Origin: Camillea tinctor
Lineage: Eukaryota; Ascomycota; Sordariomycetes; Xylariales; Xylariaceae
Assembly: GCA_022578605.1 (NCBI GenBank)
Contig: MU394067.1
Coordinates: 186,001 to 250,000 of the forward strand
Direction: 5' to 3'
DNA: 64,000 nt
Positions 24,169-37,498 of this stretch are shown in pieces. The notes under the pieces are model-generated. The model was not told where the DNA came from, made no database searches, and saw only the letters and a program-made list of their open reading frames with translations. How positions within the stretch are numbered: position 1 is the stretch's first letter; the number at the start of each line of letters is the position of its first letter. Made by a program: the position numbers and the translations under genes.

Positions 24169-27100
24169 GGTGAAGTGTTGTTGTCCCGGGAAGCAATATG
24201 GAAGTATATGATGGTTTATGTAGCAAGTAGGTGACGGTTAACGTTGTAGGTAATAGCAAGTTGAATATAAATGTTGAGTTGTGAGTGTCGATGAATGACC
24301 AGTAAGTGGGTGGATGGAAGATATGTATAATAAGTAACTAGGTTTAAGAAGAAGACCCAGACACTACTCAGTCCAAGAATGTTACATGCTGAGATACCAA
24401 GGGCTCGTTCATATAGGGTAAACCAAACCAATAAACATGGGAAAAGATGCTATTGTAGATTGGCATATGGATTGGTTATATTGGGGCGGCGGTAGGGCCG
24501 AGAAAAGAAACAATAACTTATTAGAGACATTGTCCGGTTTGGCATGTGTATGCAAGTAAATGTGTGCGTGTGCGCGTGTGCGCATGTCTGCTTCACCTGT
24601 ATGACGGTTCGCCTGAGACTTTTTTTCCTGCGTCATATGGTTCCGGCAGGGATCTGACGAGCCTAAGAAAGGGTCTTTCATTGTGCTGATGGCCGGGGAC
24701 GGGCGGAGTGGTGATGGGTAGCGTTGGTGTAGTGGGCTAGACTAGGTTGCAGAGTCTTTGACTTTTTTTTTTTTACTTATGGCTATCTGCAAGGTATAGT
24801 CTAATTAGGTGGGCGGTCAAAGGAACGAGGTTTCGAACGATGTCGATAGGACAAAGCCACTAGACGCTGAAGCGGCAATCCTTGGCCCCCATCGTCTTGC
24901 CTTTTCCGTACTCCAGAGCGTGGACGACCGGGTGGGTAGAGGCGGGCAGTAACCCGCGCAAGCTCCAGTTCAAGTTCATATCCATCGACAAGAGAAGGGG
25001 TATGGGAGAAAAGCAAGTGAGGTGGGTATATCCAAAAGCTGGTTAACAGGGCCTGCTCGACGACAGCCCATTCGTCGGAGGTACTAGTTCAAAGGGGGTG
25101 CAAGAGTCAAGACAAGGGGTGGCTTGGTAATTCGTGCTCGTGCTAAATGGTATTCCGTAGCAGTGAAAGGTAGGTCATAGATTCATTATGTACCGTACCT
25201 TTGCCAAAAATACCTTTGCAGCCTAGTCAATGGACCGTTCCGGTAAACCAAGAGATGCTTTCGAACCCGAGGCGGTTCCATCGGTAAGGTAACCCTGGAT
25301 GGAGCCCATCTGACTGGCTCGATAACACGCAGGTAGTCCCTGCAAAGGGAAGGGCAGGGGATGCCCTACGTACTGCCGACAAAGGGGGGTGGAGGGGAGG
25401 GGGGGAGAAGAAAAGAGAAGAGAAGGGGAGTATACTTACACAGGAGAAGTTGAAGGTGGAGAAGAGGGACAGAGGGAGTACGTACCTGGTAGCGAAGGAG
25501 GTAAGAGCAGATTGGGTGGGCAATGTGGGATTGCGTGGTGAGCTTGGGGAATTTTAGTGTTAGTGATGACACTAATCAGACCCAGGGGTTGGATTAAAAT
25601 GAAGCAGAGCTGGGCTCTACAACTTAGAACTATATTCTAAACTAGTGTAGTGTACAGTACACCCGGGCCGTGGAAAGTGGACCATGGAACACGAAGCAGC
25701 CACACTACCTACTAAGGCGTAGGCGTAGTCATAGTGGTTAAGTTAGTGAAATAGGGCCTGCCGCGCAGGGAAGGACTTGTTTGAGAAGGGAATGTGTGAA
25801 AATAGGTTAAGGAATAAAGGGGGGGTGTGAGATTCCTTGGGGCTGCGTGGGGAGTGAGTGGAGGTAAGCCAACCACACTTCTTCCATCAATCAATCTGGC
25901 TACCCTGCCCGCAAATCCACAACCATTGTGCACACTTTTGCGTACCCACGTCCGCCATCGTCGAGGTACAGCGGAGGGTTATGCGCCATCCCATGGATAT
26001 GTACATAGAGGAACCCGATGTATCGTTTTGGCCCATGCTGTCCCATGCTGCCCACGCTAACTTTACAGTACTTACACTAAATTACTCTAACATCCCCGCA
26101 AGTGATTCCCTTTTCCGATACCCGCTTTAGTGTAGAATTTTTATTAATTATTTTTTTTCCCCCTCGCTTTCGCTGACTTTTGCTTGCTTTTGGACAGATC
26201 GGAACTTACACGCTCATACAAGTGTACACGCAATACCACCGACCACTAAATGAGAAATATGGACTAACGAAACAATGTGTCATGCATTTTTGCTCTTTTG
26301 ATTATTGTTGTTCTTTGGTTTTAGTATTTTTTTTTTTTCCCTTTCCACACTAAAACCCAATATAAATGTGTCTATGTTTTAGAAGGGAAGTAGGAAAAGA
26401 AAAGAAAAGATTAAAAAAAGCTGCACTAGTTAGTTCTAAACACTGAACTCTTAAACACGGCGGTTATGTGTACATATAGGTTACTATACTACTACACATA
26501 TTGATGTGCACACATGCCTGTGTTAAGTTCGTGATAACATTGAATTGTCTTTCCTAGGATCAGTGGTTTTTTGAAACCAACTAATAAGGATCGGATAGTT
26601 CGTTTATCTTGAGAAATATGATTGGACCTTATTAACCCAAGTCCATCGCTGTGGGCACTCAGGCTAGACACTAAACAGTGGACAGGGTTAAATAAGATCA
26701 GAGTTGCTATCGGGGAACTCCAAGGTAGCGTTCCACGGACCATAAACTCTCTACCACTACCTAATGTACCTAACATTCTATACCTAGTGTAGAGTATTCC
26801 GCACCCAGGTCCAGGGAAGCAGACCCGGTCTCACGGAACAAGGTCCAATGACAGGCCACCAATTCTACCTATTACCAATAAGCGCCTCATCAAAGTCTCT
26901 CTCGGAGGAAAACAAGCAGGTATGTACTTATGTAAAGAAACTCCCTCTGCCCCCCCTCTGCCCCCCTCTCCCCCTTGGGTTAGCAGGCTGGCAGGTACTA
27001 CCGATTCATTGTTTTACCCACATCTACATACATTTGGCGCTCGAATGATAGTACTACTTTACGGAAGGTGATGCTCAGTGTACACTACCTAGGCATTTAC

Positions 27101-28570
27101 ACACAATAACTTTTCGGAGCTTCGACCTGAACAGCCACTGCTCCGTTCCCATTCTTACCCCCCTCCCCTCCCCTTCTCCTCTCTCCTAACTACCCCCACC
27201 CCCCTTCTCACCCTCCAAAATAATTCATTCCAATTCTGCCATTCCCAATTTCGACACCGTCGACCATCAGTTCAGCCAGCTGGTGGAAGACTAATAAGTG
27301 GCATCTCATCCCGAATCCATCTCACTAGAGGCGCACAACTTATCAACCTAACACACTTTGACACTACCTTGACACTACCTAGACACAACAACTCGGCTAT
27401 CAAGTTCCATCAAACCCACTCATTCAAACACTCTATTTCGTGTGAACAACTTAATGATCCTGACGAATGACTTGCCGTAATCTCTTTCTGCCCTTGGTCT
27501 ACACTATTATTTTATCAAGCTTCTTCCGAACCGCCACAACAGCTAGGTAACTTGTCCACTAACCACATTTCATCCTTTCCAGTCTAAATCGTGCACTTCT
27601 CCGCCAGTCATTCTCCACTAACCCAAATCTTTCATGTGCATTGACGACAAACTTGGGTATTTTTTATTATTAAAAAAAAATTCTAGAAGAGAAGCAAAGG
27701 AACAAAAGAAAGAAAAAAAGGATATGTTTCGCTCTTCCTTTCCGACGTATGACTCAGTTCAAGAGAAGTCCGTTGTATCCTGGGCACACACTTTTTATCA
27801 TCATCATCGATACCGTAAGCGAGCGAGCTACCTGCTTTGCTGATCAAAGGAAATTCTCTCGATGCATACGCTATAATTATGGGAGGCCACCGACATTCCT
27901 CTCTAAGTCATCCACGGCATCCATCGTCACAAGTGTGTGTGAGTGGCAAGTCGCCGAGCATGCGTCGCCCAGTTTCCCGCTAGGCAGGTATCATACATTA
28001 TTACATGGGGAACCCGCATGCAACAAGTCGTAGTCGCTTGCTGCAACTGGTTGGTATCCTTTTTACTGGTTCTGGCTATGGCGCTGGTGCTGGTGCTGGT
28101 ACTGGTACTGGTGCTGGCACAGAGCCGGTCGGTCAATCATAAATTACAACACATCAAACCTTGACCCCGAATAATGCTGCCCTTGGCGGCCGGTGGGTGT
28201 TAGTTTAGGTTCCAGGTGCTATACGGGAATATAGCTTGTCAAACTGCCATGCTAGGCCCCCCCCCCTTACTACGGTAAAGGGCTATAAGCCATAAGTATA
28301 GCAGGTAGATAATGGGTAGGTAAGGATCTATTTCCATGGATACTGAGCCACTGATCTGCAAAATTTCGCCGTCATGTCCGCTTCGCCGGGCATGGATGGA
28401 TATAGGTAATGTGCACACAAGAATGAAACCCTCCAATGCGGCTTGCCTTAAGCCGTTTGAGTTGGCCAAGGGCAGCAAGGCTCACCCAGAAGCGCGTGGG
28501 AAAATGAACCCCGGTCTTGGTTCTGGTCTTGGACCAGCAAAGCTTCCCCCAACTAATACTATCTAATAAC

Positions 28571-28617
28571 TTACACTACACTATCTACGGATTCTAGTGT
28601 AGTGTAGTGTGGTGTAA
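28571..28617. repeat. Inverted repeat built from TAGTGTAGTGTA
   Basis: Left arm TTACACTACACTA (28571-28583) and right arm TAGTGTAGTGTA (from 28595) are complementary across an 11-base loop. The right side extends with further GTGTGGTGTAA. It could fold as a hairpin in either strand. Confidence 0.85.
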
Positions 28618-31600
28618 AGTGTGTGAGGCCTTTCCTTTTCTTTTCCTTTCCTCGTCAGCGAACGCAACCCGCGGACACTCCTCGGCTCGTTGCAACACTC
28701 GCTCTTCAGGACCGTCTCGTCGTCACCCGAGCATCGTGCATCGTGCTGATATCACTCTGGATATTACTTATGCAACGCCGCTTAACTACTGCGTCGTACA
28801 CAAAAAATCCGAAAGTTCTTGATGACCTTTGATTATGAGTAGCCGGCGCGTTCGTTTCTATGATTGCCTACATCAAAACCCTCTCTCTCCTTCTCCAATT
28901 ACATATCCATACCCATACTCAGCTCCATCCCACCATTCCTTAGTTTTGTCGTATGCACCATCAGCTCTACGCAAATGGGTTCATACAGACAGCAAGCGTC
29001 GTTTGCTTTTTGTCCATGTCATGTCTGACATGGCTTCGAGTGGGACCCATCCCTCGTCCCGCGATGCCTCCGCGAGTGTGTAGGGGGTAAGTAATATGTA
29101 TTTTGGTATGGCATGGCATATAGGATAGCATCTCGTTGGATTCAGGAGCACGGATGACTCCCCATGCAAGCATGCTGCGAGTCAGAGATCACCACTCTAT
29201 GTACGCAGTAACCATGTTAAGACGTGTCCATACGCATCCCAAGATTCTAGCCCCACCCTCCCCCATCAACGCCCATCGTGCCAGTCATTCGTTTTCGTTA
29301 AGCCACTCCCTCCTGTCTACTAGTGGTTTACCTGCAGGCGGCTGTTTCGTGGCCGGGTCCAAGGTGATCATCTAAGTTGCATCGAGCTTGGGTGTGGTGT
29401 AGTGTAGGTACAGGGCCTATGTACATACAGTACACTACATATAAGTGCCAAAAGAGCCTCGGTGAAACCGGGGCCTAAAGTGGTCTTATGCATGTTTGGT
29501 CGTTGGGAGACTGTGGAACAGATATTATCCAAGTTTCGAGGTGACAGGGCTACCGTATTTTACACGACAATTACTACTAGTAGTGTAGTAGAACACACGT
29601 CTGAGAGGTTGTTTATTCGGTAAGTGTCTTGTCTCAACATCCTCCTCCCCCCAGAAGACGTACCCAAGCTTATGCACCAGGACCTTTTGCTTCCTGTCTA
29701 AGTTTCTTCTCACTTAATGCTCTGCTCATGCTCACTCTCACGCTCGCTCTCATTCTCCTTCTCACTGTTCCTTTTCCCGCATACAACCCCACAACTCCCG
29801 TTCCCTACATACGTACCTAGCCTGCAAGTCTGTGTCCCACTCTTTTATGTTTTCTCTTCTTGCGTCGTTTCCTCTCTTGTTTGACGCCCAACCAAGCTCA
29901 TCACGAGATGATCACAGTTTATCCAGTCAGCCCGTCAGGGTCTGATAACATAAAGAGAGACAGGGACTCCACCTGCAGTGCGAACGCGGTTTTGTGCTAC
30001 GCCGGCGGGTCTCGCTAGCTCGGAGATGATCTATGCAATCCCAAAAATTTCCAGCCCAGTCCTAACTCTTCCATCTCACTACATAATACATACTATAACC
30101 TACCTATACTACTACTACGTACTCGACCGGGGTCGATGCAATAGTAGCAGATGTAGTAGAATTCTACTTGTATTTCTGTGGCGTTGTGGCCAAGCCTGGC
30201 CATACCTCCACTTTCGAGCACAAGTGCAGTTCATAATTCGCCCTTTTATCGTCATTCTTATGCTCTCTACGCTAGTTGTAGATGAGCGCAAGTACGTACT
30301 TTGGCGATGATCATCACTAGATCGCTACCTAGTCTTGCGAGGAACGCCTGCTGCTTGGCTATTCACACGCCACCAAGTTTCTTCGGGTCTGCGGCTTATT
30401 AGGTTGGCTTTCCGGTTGAGCAAAGCAAAGCGATAATTGATAATTTGCAGAGTGAGCGAGACGAGGGGCTAAAGTATGTATGTGCAAGTCGTCCCGATTA
30501 GCTCTCTGCTTGGTCGTGGTACAATAACTCAAGCCCGTCAACCCGTGAATGTGACATCTAGAGAGTACCTACACTACCGCATATCCTTGCCAGATGTGGA
30601 GCGGCATTGTTGAAGTTTTCCATACAACGACGCCAGGGAAATGCTCTGGAAGATTTCCATTTCTTTTTAAAACTCTATCTGGGTCCCTAGTTCGTCATCT
30701 GGATCTCGCAAGTCCTGAGATCCCTGCTGTTAGTGTAAGTCTCATTTGTGGGGGTTCGGACAAGACGGCCTGCAAGTTGCTGGCCAAGGTAGGTTGACCT
30801 CTCCTAGCTCCCTCTCTCTCTCTCTCTGTTTCTCTCCAGATCAGACCAGGGCTGGCAAAAATTGGCGACGGGACAACTGTGGTACATGACCTGCTACGTA
30901 CGTGGTACTAATGGCAATGAACCGGCGAATGGTAGGCTGAGGTTCAGATACCCTGATCGTGATGCTAACAGGACTGCCCTCGCGTAGGTAGTCAATGTAG
31001 GCATTTGATCACCGCATAGTCGAAATAGTTACACTAGTCGGCCGATACAAAGTTGACCGACTTAAAGCTAGGTCAAGGCAATTTGCAGGACTAAGCAATC
31101 TTGAGTTGAAAATACCCTACCCTACCCCATGTACCACGAGCCTTAGCTTAGCCTGCCAGGTATCTGAACAAGGCACGCAGCACGTTTTGAAACCGAGCCA
31201 ATTTTGGTAGGAGAGATTATCAATCCTCCGAATTACCAGCATCACAGGTTCCCGATATCAGAGAACGAACAGGGGCAGGGGGGTTAGAGGGGGAGTGGAG
31301 GGGAGGGGTGGTAGACTTGCAGGCTCGGTCATTCAGGGCCCTCGTTTCGTTTGCGTCAGGATTCGTGAATTTGATCAGAATTTTGTCAACAACCTTGAAC
31401 AAGCTTGCAGGAGGCTGAAGTTGCTCATGGTTTGTCGCAGCCGCCCATCACTACACTACACTAGTGATCAGACGACCCTAAGGACAAGACTATCGAGAAT
31501 GACGGAGACCCCTGAACTTACGTGTTGTTGTTGTTTTTCGGTGTTCTAAGCCACGGGCTGATGCCCGTACATGGCCAATCATGTCCATCTCTCACACAGT

Positions 31601-34600
31601 AACATTACGATCTGAACCAGATGCTTCGGGAAACTGGCAAACGGTGCCCATAGCGCTCATGAACTTCGGATCGAAATAGGTACGTTTGCCGTGCTTCCAA
31701 CCTTGAGCACACACTTTCACATTCGCATTTCACATCCGCATCCAACGTCGTGCGCGCTGCACTACAGGCTGATTGATGACACGACTCTGCGACTATTACT
31801 TTGCTACTTACCGTGTTGAAACCAAACTACTATGCGCTGTATCGACGGAAAGGATCGGCTCTCGTGTATTTCTCAGGACGGTCCTTCGTCAGCACATTGC
31901 CTAAACCGACAGGAAATGTGTTGCGAGTCGTATGCTTTTTCTTCCCTCTTACTCGTATCAGCGACTCCATGACAAAAAGGACCACCCTAGCTCCCCTAGT
32001 CAGTCTAACCGCCATCAAGTTCGTAAGGCCGTGACAGGATAAGACGGGACAGGAAGTATCTGCCTCATCGCCATACGATCTTCTCCCCTTCCGCTATACT
32101 ATCGTGATTCTTCCATCGGCGCGGCACAAGCCCAGGATGCGACCCAATACGTCTCAATGCATTATCAGAACGGTACTTTTCTACCATAGCAAACGCCGAT
32201 TTCAGGCGGGATCTAGAGTTTTTTTTTTAATATCATATCACAAGATCATCCATCATGCACCCCTGCCCTGCCATTGTTCGCGGCATCTTCTTCCACGTAT
32301 TGTACGAGAATATGCGCAGTCCCTTATGGGAGTATATGAGCATGCGTAATACTATTGCTACTTCTGCTACTGCTGCTACTACCATTACTATTACTTACTA
32401 CTTGTAGGAATTTGAGGGGCAAAATGGAAGACTTAGACAAATAGAAAATAGAAAACAGAAAACAAGCTCGAAGCTCTAGGTTAAGGTCTAGCTTCTCCCC
32501 TTTTGAGACGACTCACCTATTTAGCGAGCTGGTCACGCATGCGATTTTATATGTTGGGTGCGCTGTGAAATAATAATTCCCTATCGGAAGCTGCCGTACC
32601 CTCTCGGGGGATGCAAAACTGTTGCCGCCCGGCGAAAACCCTTCGAAGCCAGTGATCGTCGGTGCCAACAGCGTCCTTCAGGGAATTCAGGAGTTGGAGC
32701 ACTTGATTTGTCAGTCCTGCCCCTCAGGTCACTCGGACAAATAGGAGAAGCTGCTGGACAAATTCACAAGCCGATGCAAAACCGGGTATTGCGTCATGAT
32801 TAACTCCCGTCATTGAAATGGGTCAGCATGCCGACCGGTCATCCATCCTCCGGGAAGGCCTCGGCATTGGTGGTAGTGGTAAATTGTAGACGTTGTTTTG
32901 TTTGTTGAAGGAAAGCAGATTATTTTATCTGCATAGTATCTTTTGATCTATCTATTTATTTTTACATTACCGTATCTGTGATTGTTGACGATATTATTAG
33001 CGACAACCGATGCAACCACATTCTGCCCATCATTCCCTTCCATGCCATGGAATGTCCTTGGATGGTTGAAAACCTCACAGGGTTACATCGACAGCCTGGT
33101 AACCAGACGAAGGGATTAACAGAAAAGAATTAAGATGAAAGGAAAAAAAAAGAAGAAAAAAAAAGAAATGTGGAACGGCAATACAGATTTAGGTCCAACG
33201 GCAACAAGGGAAAGGGAACAAAAAATCCACCTGCTGAAACCAATAGAAGAGGGTCTGCCCTCCCGTAGCATAGTATGCAACCTATGTGCATGTAACGCCT
33301 TTTGAAAAAAGGGGAGGGGAGGTGAGGGGAGAAGAAGGGGCGATTACTATTATCCCAATGTATCACCTCTATACAATAGGTAGTACATAAGTACATCGAT
33401 ACCGAATATATACTACACTATGTCTTCACTTACACACATAGGGTCAAGTATAGGTATACGATCTATACCCCTTCTTCAACCCCGGACCTTACCTACCTAG
33501 TCAGTGTGCCGCAGCTAAGTACTAGGATTATTACACGTATTATGTTAATTCCTTTTTCTTTTTCTTTTTCCCTCCTCCGCCTTTCTCAAAAGCCTATGAT
33601 CTCCTTACGGCTGACCGTGAAATCCATCCCTTGTCAAAGGTAGTAGTAATCAATAAATAAATTAAAAAAAAGATTGTTGTTTGCCCTGGGAATGCACAAT
33701 CCTGCGCTGCGTTCAAGTAATACGCTACTAGGTATCGTTTTCCTTTGCTCTCTTGTGCCTTTTCCCTCCTCCTATCCTAGAGGATGCAGACATGACCCAA
33801 TCTTTCGGGCTACTACATGCATACATTATACATAAATACATACTCACATACATACGCTTGATGGTGCTAGAGCTGCTAGAAGGAGGCGGCTCCGGCGCCC
33901 TAGCCGATCGCATTGCATCAGAGATGGCCGCATATGTGTACATCTCGGTGGCTCAAGAGGAGAATGTCACAGCAGATATTGATTATTGATTGATTGATTA
34001 AAATGCTCCCCCCGGTATGTGTAATGTATGTATGTATGTAGGTATGATAGACAGGCCTAGGCAGGTACACAGACACAGACAGGGTCAGTCAAGCAGTCAG
34101 AAACTCATACATACATACATAACACTATTATTATCCAGTCCAACTAGCCGCCAGTAGTCTGCTGGTTTACAATACGGCTGTGGACTTATGTATACTTAAC
34201 CCAAATGGACTATAGTAAGTCGGTTTCCACACGTATTCACTTAGTTAGTTACTTCACACATGTACTATAGTCTTTGAGGTACGGTATAGTACATAGCCCC
34301 ATACTAGTTTACATCAATGTCATGTAACGGAACTTACTAACCTACATACATGGTATGCTATATAGGCTCATCGTATCAATATAATATATAACGCTACCTG
34401 GCTCTGTAAAGTCCCTACGTACCTACATGATACATGATACATGTTATCACCTCATCGTCTAACGATAATTCATATACGTACCTGGGAAAATGGAGCCCTT
34501 CGCATTTTTTTTTTGGCCTTCCTCTTTGTCTAGTCATGCCCCCGCCCTCGTTCTCTTGCAGTCTCTCGGATTGTTAGCGTAATTATTACTATTTTCTCTT

Positions 34601-35382
34601 TCTCTAGTATAACAGTATATAGTATGTATAGTGTACTAACCTACTAGGTATTATCATTCCATATATTGATACATTCTAGTGTACACTTACACCAACTTAC
34701 ACACACACACACATACTCTGTTCCACCATCCCACCATCCATCTCACGGACCTGATCCACAGACTTATGTAGTCTCACCGCTCCTTGTACCCCAGACCCTC
34801 TCTCCCTTTTTATGCCATTTGGCCTACCTATACCACCTAACCCATCCTACAACTACCTAACCTACCTAGTCAATACCAATAGTTTATACATACGACTACC
34901 TTCTCCATACCGATGCTAGAAGGGCCAGTGCGCCATTTGGCTGTGTTGCAGACGATCATCCAAGTCTCGCCCGGTCTTTCCCCTCTCCCTCCTTATGTGA
35001 CACTAACAACAACAACACCTTGGCCCTTAAAGGGTCATTCCCGTCCTTGTTCCAAGCCCTGAATCCATGGGTCGCTAGAGATGCGTCGTTACGAGTCATC
35101 ATCGAATCCATGCAATAATCATCATTGTCATCATCATCCATCATCGAAAACCCGCGTACAGCAGCAGTAGCAGCAGCCGCCGCTTATTATTAGGTAGCCT
35201 TATTAGCTTTATTTTCGAATAATCGTATTATTCTGATGGAGGTTTACTCCCAATAAGGCGCTTACATTACCCACCCAAATTCCCTTTCTTTTTGTTTTTG
35301 GCAGGCCCTCTCTCACTTGTCACACGATCGTGAACACTGTCATGATCGAAAATAATCAAACCCTTTTTCGGTTTTTGGTACA

Positions 35383-35383
<1 letters not shown>

Positions 35384-35413
<30 letters not shown>
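35384..35413. repeat. (CA)15 microsatellite
   Basis: Uninterrupted CA dinucleotides just downstream (3') of the PfkB kinase stop codon. A 12-base C run follows at 35447-35458. Confidence 0.95.
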
Positions 35414-35414
<1 letters not shown>

Positions 35415-35475
35415 CTACTCCTCCCTCAGAAAAGAAGAACCACCAACCCCCCCCCCCCGGTCCCGTCCCCAAGGC

Positions 35476-35975
35476 TTATGAGACGCCACACTCTAACCTA
35501 GCTACTTCGGCTCCAACGCCGTCGAATCCCTCCTGCTGCACCTTCAAGGTGGCAAGCTGCACAGCAAACCTGACTTTCTTCTCGTCGTTCCAGTCCCGTG
35601 TGTGGCACAACAGCCCGAAAAGCATCCCGGCGATGAACGTGTCACCTGCTCCTACGGTGCTAAACCGCAGGGATGATTCTTATAGTTAGTACACATTAAC
35701 TCGACGCTCTCATCCTGTCTTCTCCTTCCTTTGGTTTTCGTCTTTTTTTTTGTTCTTTCTTTTGCATGACTTGAGTGGTAAGGCTTTACGGGGTTTGAAT
35801 GAAGGGAGACGGATAGACAGAGAGGGGGAAAGGGAAAGAAGAAGCTTCTCTCTTCTTCCCCCCTCCCTTCTTCTTACGTCCCACACACAAACACACGCAC
35901 ATAACACATACATATACACACACCCCCTTTCTTCAGCCCTCTCTTGCAGGTTTGTGGAAGCAAAAAACGTCTTAA

Positions 35976-36025
<50 letters not shown>

Positions 36026-37498
36026 CACATACTCAACTACGCGAATCGCCTGTCCCGGCTGTGTCGCCGAGCAAGACACGGATTTCTCGCTGGGTAATGA
36101 TAAACAAGATGCACCTTGCGATCCCCATGTACACAGGAGATGAGACCTATAATGCATTTCCACCCCCCATTTTTTCAACCCTCATCTCAGCCCGCTGTGC
36201 TGCATTTGTTTTTTTTTTTAGCTACACGGTGGTCCATGTATGCAACTTACGCTCGCCGGGCCACGCCCGATTGGGCACTCAGGCAGTGCTGAGCACTCTC
36301 GTACCGCTTGTCCTATATCATTTCGTTGTCAACAACATATTATCGGCGTGCCTTGTTAGGTGTTCTTTTTTTTATCTGAATTTTTTTTGTTCAACTCCTT
36401 TTTTTTTCGCCCCCTCTTTCCCCTCTCCATACCATCCCCCTCCCCCTTTTATCCCCTCTCCCGGGATATAAGTTCTGTAGCAAAGCAAGAAAGCAGGGAA
36501 GATAGAGGGGAAAAGGAAACAAACAAATTACATACTTCGGCCCAACTACGCGAATAGAAAACGACATCCGCCTCAGCCGCCAGCTCTTCTAGCCCTTCTC
36601 GGCCCGGTTTTTCGACCTCAACGCTCACTACCGCTTTGGCCTTTGACCGCCGAAGATATCGAATGCATTGCAACGTCGTCTCTGGGATCCGTCCCTGTGC
36701 ATGGTAATGTCTTAGAGAGAAAGAGAAAAGAAAGTGAGAAGAAGGAGAAACAAGGCCCAGTTCTCCAAAAACAGGCCCCTTTTTCGCCTATCTGCGGGTC
36801 GATCTCTTGTCTTGTTTTTTTGTGCGTACCTCAAAGTGGAACCACGTATCATCATCGTCATTATCATCATCATCACTCAGATCCTCGACGGCCGCGACGA
36901 ACTCTTCCACCGTCATGTCTGGTAGGTCAGTGTAGTTAACAAGTGTGCGGCTCCCGCTGGCCGCGCTGCGCAGGACGTAGCTGCTCGCGGCTTGGCTGCT
37001 GCCCGCACGGTAGATGCACCGTGACAGGTCCACAGCCGAGCCGGGTCCAAACGAGTCGGCGATCGTCGCCGTAGCTGGGGCGTCCCTCGAGGGCAGGCAC
37101 GAGATCAGGTAGGTCTTGACATGGTGCCCTGCTTCTCCTCCACTCAAGGATTCCTCCCGCAAGAGCTGCTGGAACACCTCGAGCGTGTTGGGACAGTTCC
37201 CCCCTCGGCGGACCTGTAGGTTGGTTGCACGTAATTTCGAATCCTCCTCCGGGTAGAAGGGCACGCTTGCAATGCGGTGAGAGGGAAGATGTTAATTTTT
37301 TCGTTTTTAATATTTATTTCCCTCACCAGTCAGGCCATTTTTTTAATCCCCATGTCTTTCATGCAACGGATATTTCTCTTTTGGAAAATAATACACTAAA
37401 AATTTCGAAATATAAAATATAAAATAATAAGACAAAGCGGTGACATACCTCAGGATCGTGTCAAGGTAACATGCCCCGATGCAGACGAGGTTCCTCAT
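35476..37498 (-). CDS. PfkB-family sugar kinase, ketohexokinase-like, 334 aa
   Basis: Rebuilt from six exons: 37449-37498, 36830-37265, 36536-36694, 36251-36312, 36033-36146 and 35476-35659, all with GT-AG introns and compatible phases. Start M-R-N-L-V-C-I-G-A-C-Y-L-D-T-I-L. The substrate-side motif R-R-G-G-N-C-P-N-T-L-E-V lies at 36-47. W-F-H-F-E-G-R-I-P-E-T-T-L spans the exon 2/3 junction, and V-S-V-E-V-E-K-P-G-R-E-G-L matches ketohexokinase-type members. The PfkB signature T-V-G-A-G-D-T-F-I-A-G has the catalytic Asp at 280. Family knowledge: ATP-dependent phosphorylation of a sugar or related alcohol; the closest resemblance is to ketohexokinase, but the substrate in fungi is not established. 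Introns are long for this window (183, 135, 223, 104 and 373 bp), and the last holds a GA/CT microsatellite. No obvious lesion. Confidence 0.92.
35979..36021. repeat. (AG)21 microsatellite inside an intron
   Basis: Lies in the last intron (35660-36032) of the PfkB kinase gene. Read on the coding strand it is a CT tract that starts about a dozen bases after the GTATGT donor. Confidence 0.95.

Larger units (their letters stand above)
24169..35475. other. 11-kb gene-free block
   Basis: No recognisable coding region, intact or spliced, was found on either strand. The block is crowded with homopolymer runs and TACC, CA and CTGGTG-type tracts (for example 28080-28120). It also contains repeated TGTAGTGTA/TACACTACA inverted pairs (25644-25662, 28571-28617, 29397-29440 and a related palindrome at 31447-31468). 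The first few hundred bases are the promoter side of the 23041-24168 gene. ORFs of 60-110 codons are present but lack domains and mostly cross simple repeats. Confidence 0.5.

Noticed and set aside
33753..33989. 78-codon plus-strand frame ending A-Q-E-E-N-V-T-A-D-I-D-Y
   Set aside because: Looks protein-like at the end but is short, isolated and lacks any domain or splice partner.
35944..36471. 175-codon plus-strand frame
   Set aside because: Crosses the AG microsatellite and T runs inside and between exons of the PfkB kinase; no protein signature.
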